The notes: generated from the sequence alone by a model not told the origin. DNA of 64,000 bases from an uncultured Bacteroidales bacterium (GCA_900316055.1 ONBK01000010.1:1-64000), one strand, 5' to 3'; counted from the first letter of the stretch, positions 25,078 through 32,966 are shown. A program made the numbers and translations.

Positions 25078-27795
25078 TCAATTAAAAAAGTTTTCCCATT
25101 CGCGCATCTCTTTTTCCCAATCATTAATTGTCCTCGGATTGTTTTGGAGTTGAATAGCTTGTCTAATATATTGGATACAGTCCTTATTGCTGAGGTTCTT
25201 AAGTATTTGAGCCTTATCGTGTCTAAAAGCCGCCTTAAAGTATGGTTTGAGATCTCCCTCATTATCAATGGCAAAATTGATATGCTCTAAAGCGGTATCA
25301 AAGTCATTGAGACTGCTATATGCTTTTGCGAATGCTTGTCGATTAAACACATTATTGGGTTCATCAAAAGACGATAGCAAATCCCCGATCTCTGATATGT
25401 CATTATGTATTGTGAATAAATGAAGAATAGATTTTCTTTTATAATCATCATCAAGCTTGCATAACATGAAATATTTTTTTGCTATTTCATAATCTTTCTC
25501 GTCTTTTCCGCACCATTCATATAACGCAGACATAATATTGGCATAATCATACAAATAATCATTCCTGCAATCAAAAGGAATCGGAAGTACTTCACAAACG
25601 TCCTTAAAAAAAACTACGTGATTATATGCAAGTGACTTGGCTAATTTACTCAGGATGTAATATACGTGATGATTGTTATTTATAACACTAGTATAGATTG
25701 TTTTCTCGAAAAAAGGGAAAGCTGTTTCTAAAAATTTCTCTCTTAATAGATCATACTTACTTGTTGCAATTAAGTCGTACACCGAAAGCAATATAGACAA
25801 GGGGACTTTTTCGTTTACCCCATCATTCATAATTAATTCTATTTGATTTGAAACCTTTTTGATGTAATCATCAGAAGATTCGTATATTTTACCATATAAT
25901 CTTGCCAATTGGAGTCGTGTATTATATGCATTTGGGTTAATATTCAAGGTGTCTTGGAATCTCTTTTCGGCTTTATCATATTTCCCCACAAGCTTATTCC
26001 ACTTCCCAAGATGGTGATAGATAATAGCTTTAAATCCAGGGTCTGTTATTCCAATTAAGAAAGATTCTAATTCGCAAATTGATTTCTCGACCCAATCCAT
26101 TTGCTTACTCTTATTGTCGTATAATTTGTATATTTCTAGTTCATTTTTTTCTAATTTGAGTTTCAAATCAACAATCCTGGATTCAGGAGATAGCGTTAGC
26201 TCATCTATTAAATTCAAGTAATAATCAAAATTTGAATGAGTATCAGATGTATAAATATTAGCAAGGACAATTTCATGCCGCAAATCGTTATCCAAAGGCA
26301 ATGTTTTTGCTGTTTCTAGTAAACAATTGCCATGAGCTGCCATTAAAGAATATAGATTGGCGTTACGTTCTATTAGATGTTTTTCAAAATAGCATTGTAA
26401 TATGTCATTTATTATCTCTATTCCGCCATTACAACTCAATTCGTATTTGATTGACTGAAGAACAACCGAATGAATTCGAACATAATGTACATCAGATTCA
26501 TCAATAACAGCTGCAGAGATTAAGTTCTTGAACTGTATTTTATCAGATTCTTTCAGAATTCCTTTGCAAATCCTTGTACTATCAAGCGATGCTATAATAT
26601 TAAATAATTTTTTATTGTGTGAATAATACTTTTCAATTATTCTTTGAGCGAATGTATTTGCACAATTCTCATCTGTTAGTTGGACAAGCATAGTGGTTTC
26701 GTCGCATAGTTCCTCCCATGAAAAAAAGTTATTTTCCACAGCATTTCTAGAGAGAATTAAAAGTAATGGGTATCCGTTTATCCTTTTTGTAAGTGTTTCA
26801 ATCTGCGTTTCTGTTGGCTTTATGGATGAATTTAATATAATATTCCTTGCAACTTCATTCGACACAAATGATACTTCAATGCTAATCTCTGGAGAGAAAT
26901 TTCTTTGTTTAGAAGATATAATACACTTGCTCCCTTTTTTGTTAAAACAATCAAACTGCTCTTTGAATTTCATGTGGTCTTTCTCAAGATTATCCACTAT
27001 AATCAACACATGTAGTTCTGAAAGCAAAAGTCCTAAATTAACATGTTGATCCAAAGAATCAAGTTGAATGGATTTGATATTTGTAGCATCTAATTCATCT
27101 CCTTTAAGCCAAATAATTGAATCGAAATTTTCATTCAAAGAAAGCGCAACAGCTAATGATAATTGTGTTTTCCCAATGCCACTTAACCCATATAGTTGAA
27201 TTACATCATAAGAGGATAACATGTCTGTTATTATTTTTTCCTCTGGTCTATGAATGTATGAAGTCGATAAATTAGGAATTCTAAAATGATGGACAAAAAT
27301 GTTATAGTAATGTCTTGACTGGGGTAATACTGCCAATATATTTGAAATTGCCTTATCATGCATTATGTTGTCATACATGAGATTCGCAATACGCTCTGAA
27401 TCGTAAATATCAATTACTCTAGAGGGATCTATGTTATCAAGATATGTTTTAATCTCAGGTAATTGCCCTCCTGTTATCCTTCTATTTGAGAACAAAAGTA
27501 TTTTCTTACATTTGGGACAATTCTTAATGCTGCTTCTAATATCATTTTCTGGTTTTGTTTTTTTTTCAAAATAGCCAACATCTGTTCCACACTGACCAAC
27601 AACTTCAACGTCGCTTAATTGAATAAGATCGACTGTGGATTTTACTGGTTTTTGACACAGATTATGACCTTTCTGGACAATTTCTTTACCAGTGGCTAAT
27701 TCCATTATATATTTACCAATGCCTTCAAACTCCGTACCATTTATACCAGAAAGTTCATCACAGATATTCTTGATAAAAAGATTCTTAAGGCTCAT
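25078..27795 (-). CDS. STAND NTPase with nuclease-like N-terminus and TPR-like C-terminus
   Basis: A 905-residue protein on the opposite strand. Residues about 20-145 resemble an Mrr/PD-(D/E)XK-type domain (STVDLIQL, then EVVGQCGTDVGYFEK), with a CPKC pair at 93-96. The NTPase domain has Walker A GLSGIGKT (203-210) and Walker B VLIIVDNL (263-270). The C-terminal 450 residues are helical repeats with TPR-like units (HHLGKWNKLVGKYDKAEKRF). This architecture (effector, STAND switch, repeat sensor) is that of Avs-type anti-phage proteins, which assemble when the repeats detect a viral protein. The catalytic lysine of the nuclease is not obvious. Avs-like function is inference. Confidence 0.82.
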   Translation of the reverse strand: MSLKNLFIKNICDELSGINGTEFEGIGKYIMELATGKEIVQKGHNLCQKPVKSTVDLIQLSDVEVVGQCGTDVGYFEKKTKPENDIRSSIKNCPKCKKILLFSNRRITGGQLPEIKTYLDNIDPSRVIDIYDSERIANLMYDNIMHDKAISNILAVLPQSRHYYNIFVHHFRIPNLSTSYIHRPEEKIITDMLSSYDVIQLYGLSGIGKTQLSLAVALSLNENFDSIIWLKGDELDATNIKSIQLDSLDQHVNLGLLLSELHVLIIVDNLEKDHMKFKEQFDCFNKKGSKCIISSKQRNFSPEISIEVSFVSNEVARNIILNSSIKPTETQIETLTKRINGYPLLLILSRNAVENNFFSWEELCDETTMLVQLTDENCANTFAQRIIEKYYSHNKKLFNIIASLDSTRICKGILKESDKIQFKNLISAAVIDESDVHYVRIHSVVLQSIKYELSCNGGIEIINDILQCYFEKHLIERNANLYSLMAAHGNCLLETAKTLPLDNDLRHEIVLANIYTSDTHSNFDYYLNLIDELTLSPESRIVDLKLKLEKNELEIYKLYDNKSKQMDWVEKSICELESFLIGITDPGFKAIIYHHLGKWNKLVGKYDKAEKRFQDTLNINPNAYNTRLQLARLYGKIYESSDDYIKKVSNQIELIMNDGVNEKVPLSILLSVYDLIATSKYDLLREKFLETAFPFFEKTIYTSVINNNHHVYYILSKLAKSLAYNHVVFFKDVCEVLPIPFDCRNDYLYDYANIMSALYEWCGKDEKDYEIAKKYFMLCKLDDDYKRKSILHLFTIHNDISEIGDLLSSFDEPNNVFNRQAFAKAYSSLNDFDTALEHINFAIDNEGDLKPYFKAAFRHDKAQILKNLSNKDCIQYIRQAIQLQNNPRTINDWEKEMREWENFFN

Positions 27796-28078
27796 ATCAA
27801 ATTGTTTTTATTATTTAGTCATTTATTTAAAAGCCGAAAGGCTAGCGATGGGAGGGTGCAATGTTACACTTTTGGTACTACATTACAGAAACACTTTATT
27901 TCTTATGACTTTCAAAAAGATATAACGAAAAATAGATGGTTTTATTGTAAACGAAGCAGGTGTTTGTAAGAGACTTAATTGTTTTTATCTATTGCGTCAT
28001 CGTGATTTTTAGTTGTACAGAACGAGAGGCCACGTCCAACCTTCGGAAAATAATGAAGCCCTGCGGGCAATAATATAT
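27796..28078. other. Gene-free AT-rich stretch upstream of the STAND gene
   Basis: No gene is supported. It holds a small GNRA-loop hairpin (AGCC-GAAA-GGCT) near 27831-27842 and presumably the leftward promoter of the STAND gene, which I could not place firmly. Confidence 0.4.
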
Positions 28079-28173
28079 AAAAAATGGCGTTATCAATAAG
28101 GAATTTATAAAATGGTTTAATCAAAAAATGGCGTTATTGAAAGCGGAATATTGAATTTATCAAAATGGCGTTA
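28079..28173 (-). repeat. Right array of TAACGCCATTTT boxes
   Basis: On the minus strand the box TAACGCCATTTT occurs at 28162-28173, 28123-28136 and 28079-28092. A degenerate copy (AAAATGGTTTA on the plus strand) is near 28109. Orientation mirrors the left array, pointing inward from the right inverted repeat. Confidence 0.7.
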
Positions 28174-28203
28174 TCAAATAGGAATGGAATTAGTGGTTTA
28201 TAA

Positions 28204-28265
28204 TGAATGGCAAAAGAAAGGATACCCTATGGGGCCGTCCTCTGCTGCCTGTGATGCGGGCCTAA
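28204..28265 (-). repeat. Right terminal inverted repeat of the 26 kb island
   Basis: The reverse complement aligns with 2064-2127 (about 48 of 62 positions, one 2-base gap). The outermost bases on the minus strand are TTAGGCCCGCAT. It lies outside the right box array, as the left repeat lies outside the left array. Beyond it, 28266-28429 holds GC-rich small palindromes (for example GTCGGC ATA GCCGAC near 28396-28410) and no gene. Confidence 0.6.
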
Positions 28266-28429
28266 ACCGTCGGCGTAGCCGCCGGTGCTCCGCGCGGTTC
28301 AAGGCCCGGCAAGCCTCTTATAGCCCCTCCTCCCATCTTGGCGTAAACGGCGGCGCCGAAGATTTCTTTTTACGGCCTCCCGTGGGAAGGGGAAGTCGTC
28401 GGCATAGCCGACCAGAAGAAAGAGGTAAT

Positions 28430-28645
28430 AAGTTCCGCGACTTGGCTACGCCTACGCTGCTACATTTCGGCAATGCTCAAGCAAGCTTGGCACTGCGCTC
28501 AACTTCCGCAGCTCCCATCATGGGCGAGGTGCGCTACAACTCGCTGATGAAGACCTTCCCCCAGGAGGCTGAAGAACTCTTCGTCGCCACGGAACGCAAC
28601 GCCAAACTGCGCTACGAAGGCTACAAGAAACTCTCGGAGATGTAA
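28430..28645 (+). pseudogene. nifJ: nifJ 3' remnant with intact C-terminal codons
   Basis: 28516-28587 matches 1902-1973 of nifJ with one difference, and continues in the original frame to TERNAKLRYEGYKKLSEM and TAA at 28643-28645. The 14 bases 28430-28443 (AAGTTCCGCGACTT) match 1888-1901, and a 72-base palindromic repeat (28444-28515) is inserted between the two parts. The last 14 codons differ from the first copy at eight third positions only. This is therefore the displaced native gene end or its twin, followed by the likely original nifJ terminator. The fragment has no start and is not expressed as a protein. Confidence 0.85.
28444..28515. repeat. 72-base palindromic insertion in the nifJ remnant
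   Basis: It separates bases that are contiguous in the nifJ copy at 1888-1910. Its centre holds TGCTCAAGC AA GCTTGGCA, a near-perfect 9-pair stem. The ends show no clear target duplication. It looks like a short non-autonomous palindromic element (REP- or MITE-like). Confidence 0.65.
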
Positions 28646-28708
28646 TCGCATCTACACACTAAAACGACGAAAGCCGAGGCCAGCAATGGTCTCGGCTTTC
28701 GGTTTTGT
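28628..28708 (+). repeat. Direct repeat: nifJ last codons plus terminator (matches 32888-32966)
   Basis: The segment from AAACTCTCGGAGATG through the terminator hairpin aligns with 32888-32966 along its whole length. Both share CACACTAAAACGAC and the AAAGCCGAG hairpin. It marks the left side of a 4.3 kb islet. Confidence 0.75.
28670..28707 (+). terminator. Probable original nifJ terminator
   Basis: AAAGCCGAG (28670-28678) pairs with CTCGGCTTT (28691-28699), extended inward by G-T and CCA/TGG, followed by CGGTTTTG. It ends the nifJ remnant and also faces the convergent gene at 28725. Confidence 0.8.
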
Positions 28709-28724
28709 GGGATTGTCGGTAGTT

Positions 28725-29357
28725 CTATTCGTTGGTTAGCTCGTCGTATTGTTTTAGATTGTCCTTCAGCTCGCGAGTGAGACGCATGTCGCGCAGGGTA
28801 CTGCCAATGGCAATAAGATATACTACCACTGCGATGGCGATGCGCCAAGGGTCGAGGTATTGAAGGTCGGAGTAGTGGAACGAGTGGCCGAAATAGTGCG
28901 CCGCCACGGGCAAGCCAGCCACGATACAAACAGGCGTCGCGATGCTTACAATCCATATTAGCGAACGTCTCTGCGCCAGATGCCAACGGTCGAGGGTCTG
29001 CATGGCTTTGATTGTGGGCGTGGACAACGTGGCATTGCGGTGCAGCCGAATCATCCACACGGCATACCATCCCACGATGAACCCATAGGTACCCACGAAG
29101 ACGAGATATGCCGCCGCCATCTTCCAACTGCCGAAGAATTTGCCAGCCTGCGTAAGCACGAGCAACAAGGCAAGGCCTCCTATCACAGCGGCGCTGCCAC
29201 CCAGAATCATAAAGTGGCGATGAGTGCTTTTGATATTCTTGCTTAACAGACGGCTGACGCTCTCGCGCTGCACTCGCTCGATGCGTTGCAGCCTCTCGTC
29301 CTGCTGATGCCAAAGTTTTTCTATCTGTTCAAATGTTGTTTCCATTGTTTTCTTCAT
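28725..29357 (-). CDS. Four-TM membrane protein coupled to the second ECF sigma factor
   Basis: A 210-residue protein with a helical N-terminus (about 1-45) and four hydrophobic segments: FMILGGSAAVIGGLALLLVLT, MAAAYLVFVGTYGFIVGWYAV, LIWIVSIATPVCIVAGLPVA and WRIAIAVVVYLIAIGS. Its start overlaps the end of the sigma gene by up to 29 bases. Sigma plus membrane partner repeats the layout at 2828-4088, though the two membrane proteins share little sequence. It may restrain the sigma factor; no anti-sigma motif is seen. MET at 29345 is an alternative start. Confidence 0.75.
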   Translation of the reverse strand: MKKTMETTFEQIEKLWHQQDERLQRIERVQRESVSRLLSKNIKSTHRHFMILGGSAAVIGGLALLLVLTQAGKFFGSWKMAAAYLVFVGTYGFIVGWYAVWMIRLHRNATLSTPTIKAMQTLDRWHLAQRRSLIWIVSIATPVCIVAGLPVAAHYFGHSFHYSDLQYLDPWRIAIAVVVYLIAIGSTLRDMRLTRELKDNLKQYDELTNE

Positions 29358-29835
29358 TTAAAGTGATTAACTTTTGTTTGATTCGCTCCACTCTTTTGCG
29401 GGCGGTGGTTTCTGCAATGCCGGTGATGCTTGCGATATCTTTGTACGGCAGGCCGTCAAGGTAGAGCAGGATGAGCGATTTGTCGGCTTTGCTCAAACAG
29501 TCGATTAGTCGGTATAGGCGGTCGGCAAGTTCCTCCTGCTGGCGGTCGGCGAGCGATTGCACCATCTCGTCGGTCAGCCTGACGATAGACGGCGCACGAC
29601 TCCTTCGCCGCAGTTGTGTCGTTGCAGTATTGAGGGCAATACGGTACACCCAAGTGTTCTCTGTGCTTTCACCTCGAAAACGATGCCACGCCTCCCATAG
29701 GTTGCAGACAATGTCTTGATACATATCGCGTACATTGTCGGGCTGACGGTCTGTGTAGAAGAGGCACACCTTGAACACCGTCCGCTCGCATCGCGTGAGC
29801 ATTTCCAAAAATTGTTCTTCTTGTTTATCTTTCAT
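29329..29835 (-). CDS. Second ECF-type RNA polymerase sigma factor
   Basis: A 168-residue sigma factor related to the one at 2828-3403. Matching stretches are FLEMLTRCERTVFKVCLFYT, DMYQDIVCNLWEAWHRFRGE and NTWVYRIALNTAT (region 2), with region 4 at about 108-158 (LSKADKSLILLYLDGLPYKD, IASITGIAETTARKRVERIK). It should act with core polymerase and its membrane partner. Its promoter shares TATTTTTGCGACTAATAT with the first sigma gene, so each may read the other's promoter. Confidence 0.9.
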   Translation of the reverse strand: MKDKQEEQFLEMLTRCERTVFKVCLFYTDRQPDNVRDMYQDIVCNLWEAWHRFRGESTENTWVYRIALNTATTQLRRRSRAPSIVRLTDEMVQSLADRQQEELADRLYRLIDCLSKADKSLILLYLDGLPYKDIASITGIAETTARKRVERIKQKLITLNEENNGNNI

Positions 29836-29853
29836 TTCAGTGTCGTTTTGCCC

Positions 29854-29871
29854 ATATTAGTCGCAAAAATA
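29854..29871 (-). promoter_or_regulatory. Promoter of the second ECF sigma gene
   Basis: On the minus strand the 18 bases are TATTTTTGCGACTAATAT, identical to 2736-2753. The -7 box lies 29-36 bases before ATG 29835. Exact sharing beyond the general box suggests common control. Confidence 0.65.
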
Positions 29872-30065
29872 GCAAAAATGTGACATAAGGAACAAAAAAA
29901 AGTGAAGAAGTGGAGTTTTTTCCGTGCAAATTCACCTCGCATCATCGCAAAACCCTCTTGCAGTCGTGTAAATCGGTCTCGCACCATTGCATTGGACGTT
30001 GCACTACCTCGCCCTTATCAGGTCTCTCTACCAACAACAATAATAAAACCATGCCAATGAATAAT

Positions 30066-30096
30066 TTTGCCAATTCAAAAAAAGTTTGTATTTTTG
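30066..30096 (+). promoter_or_regulatory. Promoter of the AlbA_2/ATPase gene
   Basis: TTTG (30066-30069), 19 bases, TATTTTTG (30089-30096): a full match to the Bacteroidetes consensus, 29 bases before ATG 30126. The rest of 29872-30065 shows no gene. Confidence 0.75.
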
Positions 30097-30125
30097 CATA
30101 TCCATTTAGTGGAAAATAATACATT

Positions 30126-31592
30126 ATGGCATACGATATTCAAACATTGATATCTGTTTCCGAAGGCCAAACTTTCGATAGAAAGAGTGCTCGCATCGAT
30201 CCTAAAGGGCTGGCTGTTGTTCTTGTGGCAATGGCCAATGCTGACGGTGGTCGTGTGGCTATTGGCATTGAGGACGACGGTACAATAACGGGTATCGACC
30301 GTTATATTGTAAATGTCAATGACATGTTGCGCGTCCCGATGGATTATTGTGTTCCGAGAGTCAATGTACACCCTGAATATATCAATTGCACAAACAACAA
30401 TGGAGATGCCGACCATATTCTTATTCTCAATGTAGAACAGAGCAATAGGCTTCATGCCACCTCTGCCGACGAAGCCTATATACGTGTCGGCGACAAATCG
30501 CATAAGTTGGGCTTTGAGGAACGCATGCAGTTGATGTTCGCAAAGGGGGTGTGCTATTTTGAGGACGAGCCTGTCGCCAAAGCAGGAATAGAAGATCTCG
30601 ACCTGAAATGTGTTGAGGAATACTGCGCGAGGATTGGCTACGGCCGTGACGCTCTAACCTACCTGCGTTCCAACAAAAACTTTATCACCGAGAAAGACGG
30701 TAGGGAATATGTAAGTGGCGCCGCCATCCTTCTGTTCGGCATAGCTCCCCAGCGATGGTTTCCGAGAGCGCGTGTGCGAGTCGTCTGCTATGACGGAACA
30801 CAAGAGTTGACTGGCGCACAAATGAATGTAGTGAAGGATGAGATGTTTGAGGGACGCATCATTGACATGACGCGCGCCGCCCTCGCTTTCGTGAAAACCC
30901 AAATTCGCGAACACACTTTTTTAGGCGAAGGCGCTGTTTTCCGTACCGTCCCTGACTATCCCGAGTTCTGTTGGACTGAACTTATTGTTAATGCCATCGC
31001 CCACCGCGATTACTCTATCTTCGGAACCGACATACAGGTCAAGATTTTTTCCGACCGTCTCACTGTCGAGAGCCCAGGCATACTTCCCGGAATGGTGAGG
31101 ATTGGCAATTTGCGCACTACTCACTTTTCTCGCAACCCCAAAATAGCACAGATGCTTCATGAGTATGAGTATGTGCGTGAATTCGGCGAAGGGATAGACC
31201 GCATCTACAGGGAGATGGCGGAGGTCGGGCAACCCGCCCCGGAGTTCAAACAATATGACTTCATGCTCCGTGCCACCATCAAGAAGGCTGTTGTCCAAGA
31301 TGTCCTCCAAGGTATCCCTCAAGATGATGCACAAGAAACTACACAGAAAACGTCACAGAAAACGTCACAGAAAACGTCACAGAAAACGCCACAGAAAACG
31401 CCACAGAAAATATTGGAACTAATCGAAGGAAATCCCCAAATAACAACTCAAGAAATGGCTGATTTTATTGGTATTGACATACGCAATATCCACAGAAACA
31501 TCAAGAAACTCCAAGAACAAGGCGTCATTCGTCGAGTTGGTCCAGATAAAGGTGGCCATTGGGAAGTGATAACACCAGAAAAGAAAGGGTGA
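30126..31592 (+). CDS. AlbA_2 / ATPase-domain transcriptional regulator-like protein
   Basis: A 488-residue protein. The N-terminal AlbA_2 (Schlafen-type) domain is at about 10-130 (EGQTFDRKSARIDPKGLAVV, ANADGGRVAIGIEDDG). A GHKL-type ATP-binding segment follows (WTELIVNAIAHRDYSIFGTD, about 285-305; SPGILPGMV). Next is a stretch of TSQK/TPQK repeats, then a winged helix (about 430-480, TTQEMADFIGIDIRNIHRNI). Such proteins are annotated as putative DNA-binding regulators and are common in accessory regions; several Schlafen-like ones act in phage defence. The 12-base repeat in the coding region (31342-31413) changes linker length without shifting frame. It is followed by a nuclease-like gene after 27 bases. 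Confidence 0.85.
   Translation: MAYDIQTLISVSEGQTFDRKSARIDPKGLAVVLVAMANADGGRVAIGIEDDGTITGIDRYIVNVNDMLRVPMDYCVPRVNVHPEYINCTNNNGDADHILILNVEQSNRLHATSADEAYIRVGDKSHKLGFEERMQLMFAKGVCYFEDEPVAKAGIEDLDLKCVEEYCARIGYGRDALTYLRSNKNFITEKDGREYVSGAAILLFGIAPQRWFPRARVRVVCYDGTQELTGAQMNVVKDEMFEGRIIDMTRAALAFVKTQIREHTFLGEGAVFRTVPDYPEFCWTELIVNAIAHRDYSIFGTDIQVKIFSDRLTVESPGILPGMVRIGNLRTTHFSRNPKIAQMLHEYEYVREFGEGIDRIYREMAEVGQPAPEFKQYDFMLRATIKKAVVQDVLQGIPQDDAQETTQKTSQKTSQKTSQKTPQKTPQKILELIEGNPQITTQEMADFIGIDIRNIHRNIKKLQEQGVIRRVGPDKGGHWEVITPEKKG
31342..31413 (+). repeat. 12-base tandem repeat, six copies, in coding sequence
   Basis: CACAGAAAACGT repeats three times, then CACAGAAAACGC twice and a degenerate sixth copy. Each unit encodes four residues (TSQK or TPQK type) of a linker before the winged helix, so copy changes keep the frame. 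Confidence 0.9.
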
Positions 31593-31619
31593 ATCTAGTA
31601 ACACGTTATCAATAAAACA

Positions 31620-32885
31620 ATGAAAGTTTTCCAGACTCTCGGCAACAAAGCACTATGGCAGCGAGAGAAAACGCTGTTTCTCACCTCGCGCATGGCGCCG
31701 ATTGGGTGTTATGGGAAGGTATTCCTATGGGTTGAAGACTTCGACAAATTCAATGGTTGTGCTGTTTGCTTCAACACGTCGGAGCTGGAAGAAGAGGTGC
31801 TGAAAGCTTTGTTGGTATGCCATGTGCCGACAACGTTGGTGGTAACAGGGCGTTTTCATGATACATACAATGTACAGATAGAACAAGCGTTGAAAGAGAA
31901 CCGCTTGCTTATATTAGTATTACAGCGGGAAGAATGCGATAAAGGATATACTGCTCGGCTGCGAAACCAATATATCATTAATCAAGTACAGCATATTGCC
32001 TGTGGCTACATCAACCCCAACGGCAGTATCTTCGGTCTGCTGGCAGGACTAAACAACATTACCCACTTGCTCGACAAGGAAGACATCCGCATGGCCGCCG
32101 AGCAGGAAGCAAAGCCATACCGCTGGACGGTGGCTGAGGACAAACGCCTACTTCGGATGTTCTACGAAGATATGGGTGTCCACGCCATACACAAAGCCAT
32201 CAACCGCCCTTACAGCACCATATACAAACGTATTAAGGCATTGACGATGAATGACGAGGTGCTGAAAGGCAGAGAGTTCGAAGACTATGTGATAGATCTC
32301 TTTGACTTGCCGAACAATAAAAAACTTACGCTTAAAGAATGGCGCGGCGACAAATCCCTACCAGGTGTCTATCCCGAAAGTAACAGCGCACCGGACTTCG
32401 TATTTGAGTATGCCGGAAAACCTTTTGCCGTAGAGTGCAAATGGCGCAGCCATCTATCAAAAGACATCGAGAAAGAATTGCTCCCTCCAGAGAGAATGGC
32501 ATCCTTCCATCAATTCTCTACCGATCGACGCATGGTAGTTTATTTGCTCCTTGGCATAGGCGGCCTTCCCAATGACCCCGACTGCCTATATTTCACCTGT
32601 ATTGATAAAAAATTCTCGTTAGAGTCGCTGCACGATAAAATTATTCCTTCAAAAGAGTGCTTGATGGAAAAGATAGGCGACCTATTCGTAACCGCCAAAC
32701 ACTCTAATCACATGCAAGAACAAAAGGCATTGTACGCGAACTCATACAAACCTTGGAGTACAGATGACGATGCCCTATTGACGAAGTTATATATGGAAGG
32801 AACATCTATAGAAGAACTGATGTCATTATTCCAGCGTAACCGAGGTGGTATTGCATCACGACTTCGTAAATTGGGACTGACTTGA
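31620..32885 (+). CDS. Myb-like/PD-(D/E)XK nuclease/Myb-like protein
   Basis: A 421-residue protein. Residues 1-155 form a Rossmann-like domain reminiscent of SLOG/DprA relatives (LFLTSRMAPIG, VPTTLVVTGRF, SIFGLLAGLNN). About 165-215 is a Myb/SANT-like helical unit (RWTVAEDKRLLRMFYEDMGV). About 215-330 is a nuclease core: GREFEDYVIDLF, SAPDFVFEYAGK and FAVECKWRS, with the E-D-ExK pattern of PD-(D/E)XK enzymes. The C-terminus repeats a Myb-like unit (PWSTDDDALLTKLYMEG). It probably recognises and cuts DNA. With 30126-31592 it fills the second islet and may be a defence pair; that is inference. Confidence 0.75.
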   Translation: MKVFQTLGNKALWQREKTLFLTSRMAPIGCYGKVFLWVEDFDKFNGCAVCFNTSELEEEVLKALLVCHVPTTLVVTGRFHDTYNVQIEQALKENRLLILVLQREECDKGYTARLRNQYIINQVQHIACGYINPNGSIFGLLAGLNNITHLLDKEDIRMAAEQEAKPYRWTVAEDKRLLRMFYEDMGVHAIHKAINRPYSTIYKRIKALTMNDEVLKGREFEDYVIDLFDLPNNKKLTLKEWRGDKSLPGVYPESNSAPDFVFEYAGKPFAVECKWRSHLSKDIEKELLPPERMASFHQFSTDRRMVVYLLLGIGGLPNDPDCLYFTCIDKKFSLESLHDKIIPSKECLMEKIGDLFVTAKHSNHMQEQKALYANSYKPWSTDDDALLTKLYMEGTSIEELMSLFQRNRGGIASRLRKLGLT

Positions 32886-32887
32886 TA

Positions 32888-32966
32888 AAACTTTCGTAGA
32901 TATAATTCTGCATAGACACACTAAAACGACAAAAGCCGAGACCATCGCTGGTCTCGCTTTCCTGTT
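32888..32966 (+). repeat. Third, diverged copy of the nifJ end plus terminator
   Basis: AAACTTTCGTAGATATAA matches the last nifJ codons AAACTCTCGGAGATGTAA with four differences. Downstream CACACTAAAACGAC and the hairpin also match 28650-28708. It follows the stop of the nuclease-like gene by 2 bases and marks the right side of the islet. Confidence 0.75.

Larger units (their letters stand above)
2064..28265. mobile_element. Putative 26 kb genomic island at the nifJ 3' end
   Basis: The block is bounded by inverted repeats (2064-2127 and 28204-28265), each followed inward by three or more TAACGCCATTTT boxes pointing inward. The nifJ 3' end lies on both sides, intact at 28516-28645. Inside are defence-like genes, secreted proteins and a phage-like cassette of differing base composition, while the flanks are GC-richer housekeeping genes. 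No transposase, integrase, relaxase or replication gene is visible, so the element is either a decayed remnant or moved by enzymes acting in trans. Exact ends and mechanism are inference. Confidence 0.55.

Noticed and set aside
2131..28173. TAACGCC boxes as integron attC sites
   Set aside because: They lack the paired RYYYAAC/GTTRRRY structure and there is no integron integrase or single-gene cassette pattern.
28151..28645. 164-codon open frame ending in the nifJ C-terminus
   Set aside because: It is box array, inverted repeat and palindromes fused by chance to the nifJ remnant. There is no ribosome-binding site, and the first 120 codons look random.
31342..31413. Possible CRISPR-like repeat
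   Set aside because: Units are 12 bases without spacers and encode a protein linker in frame. No CRISPR array or cas gene is seen in the window.
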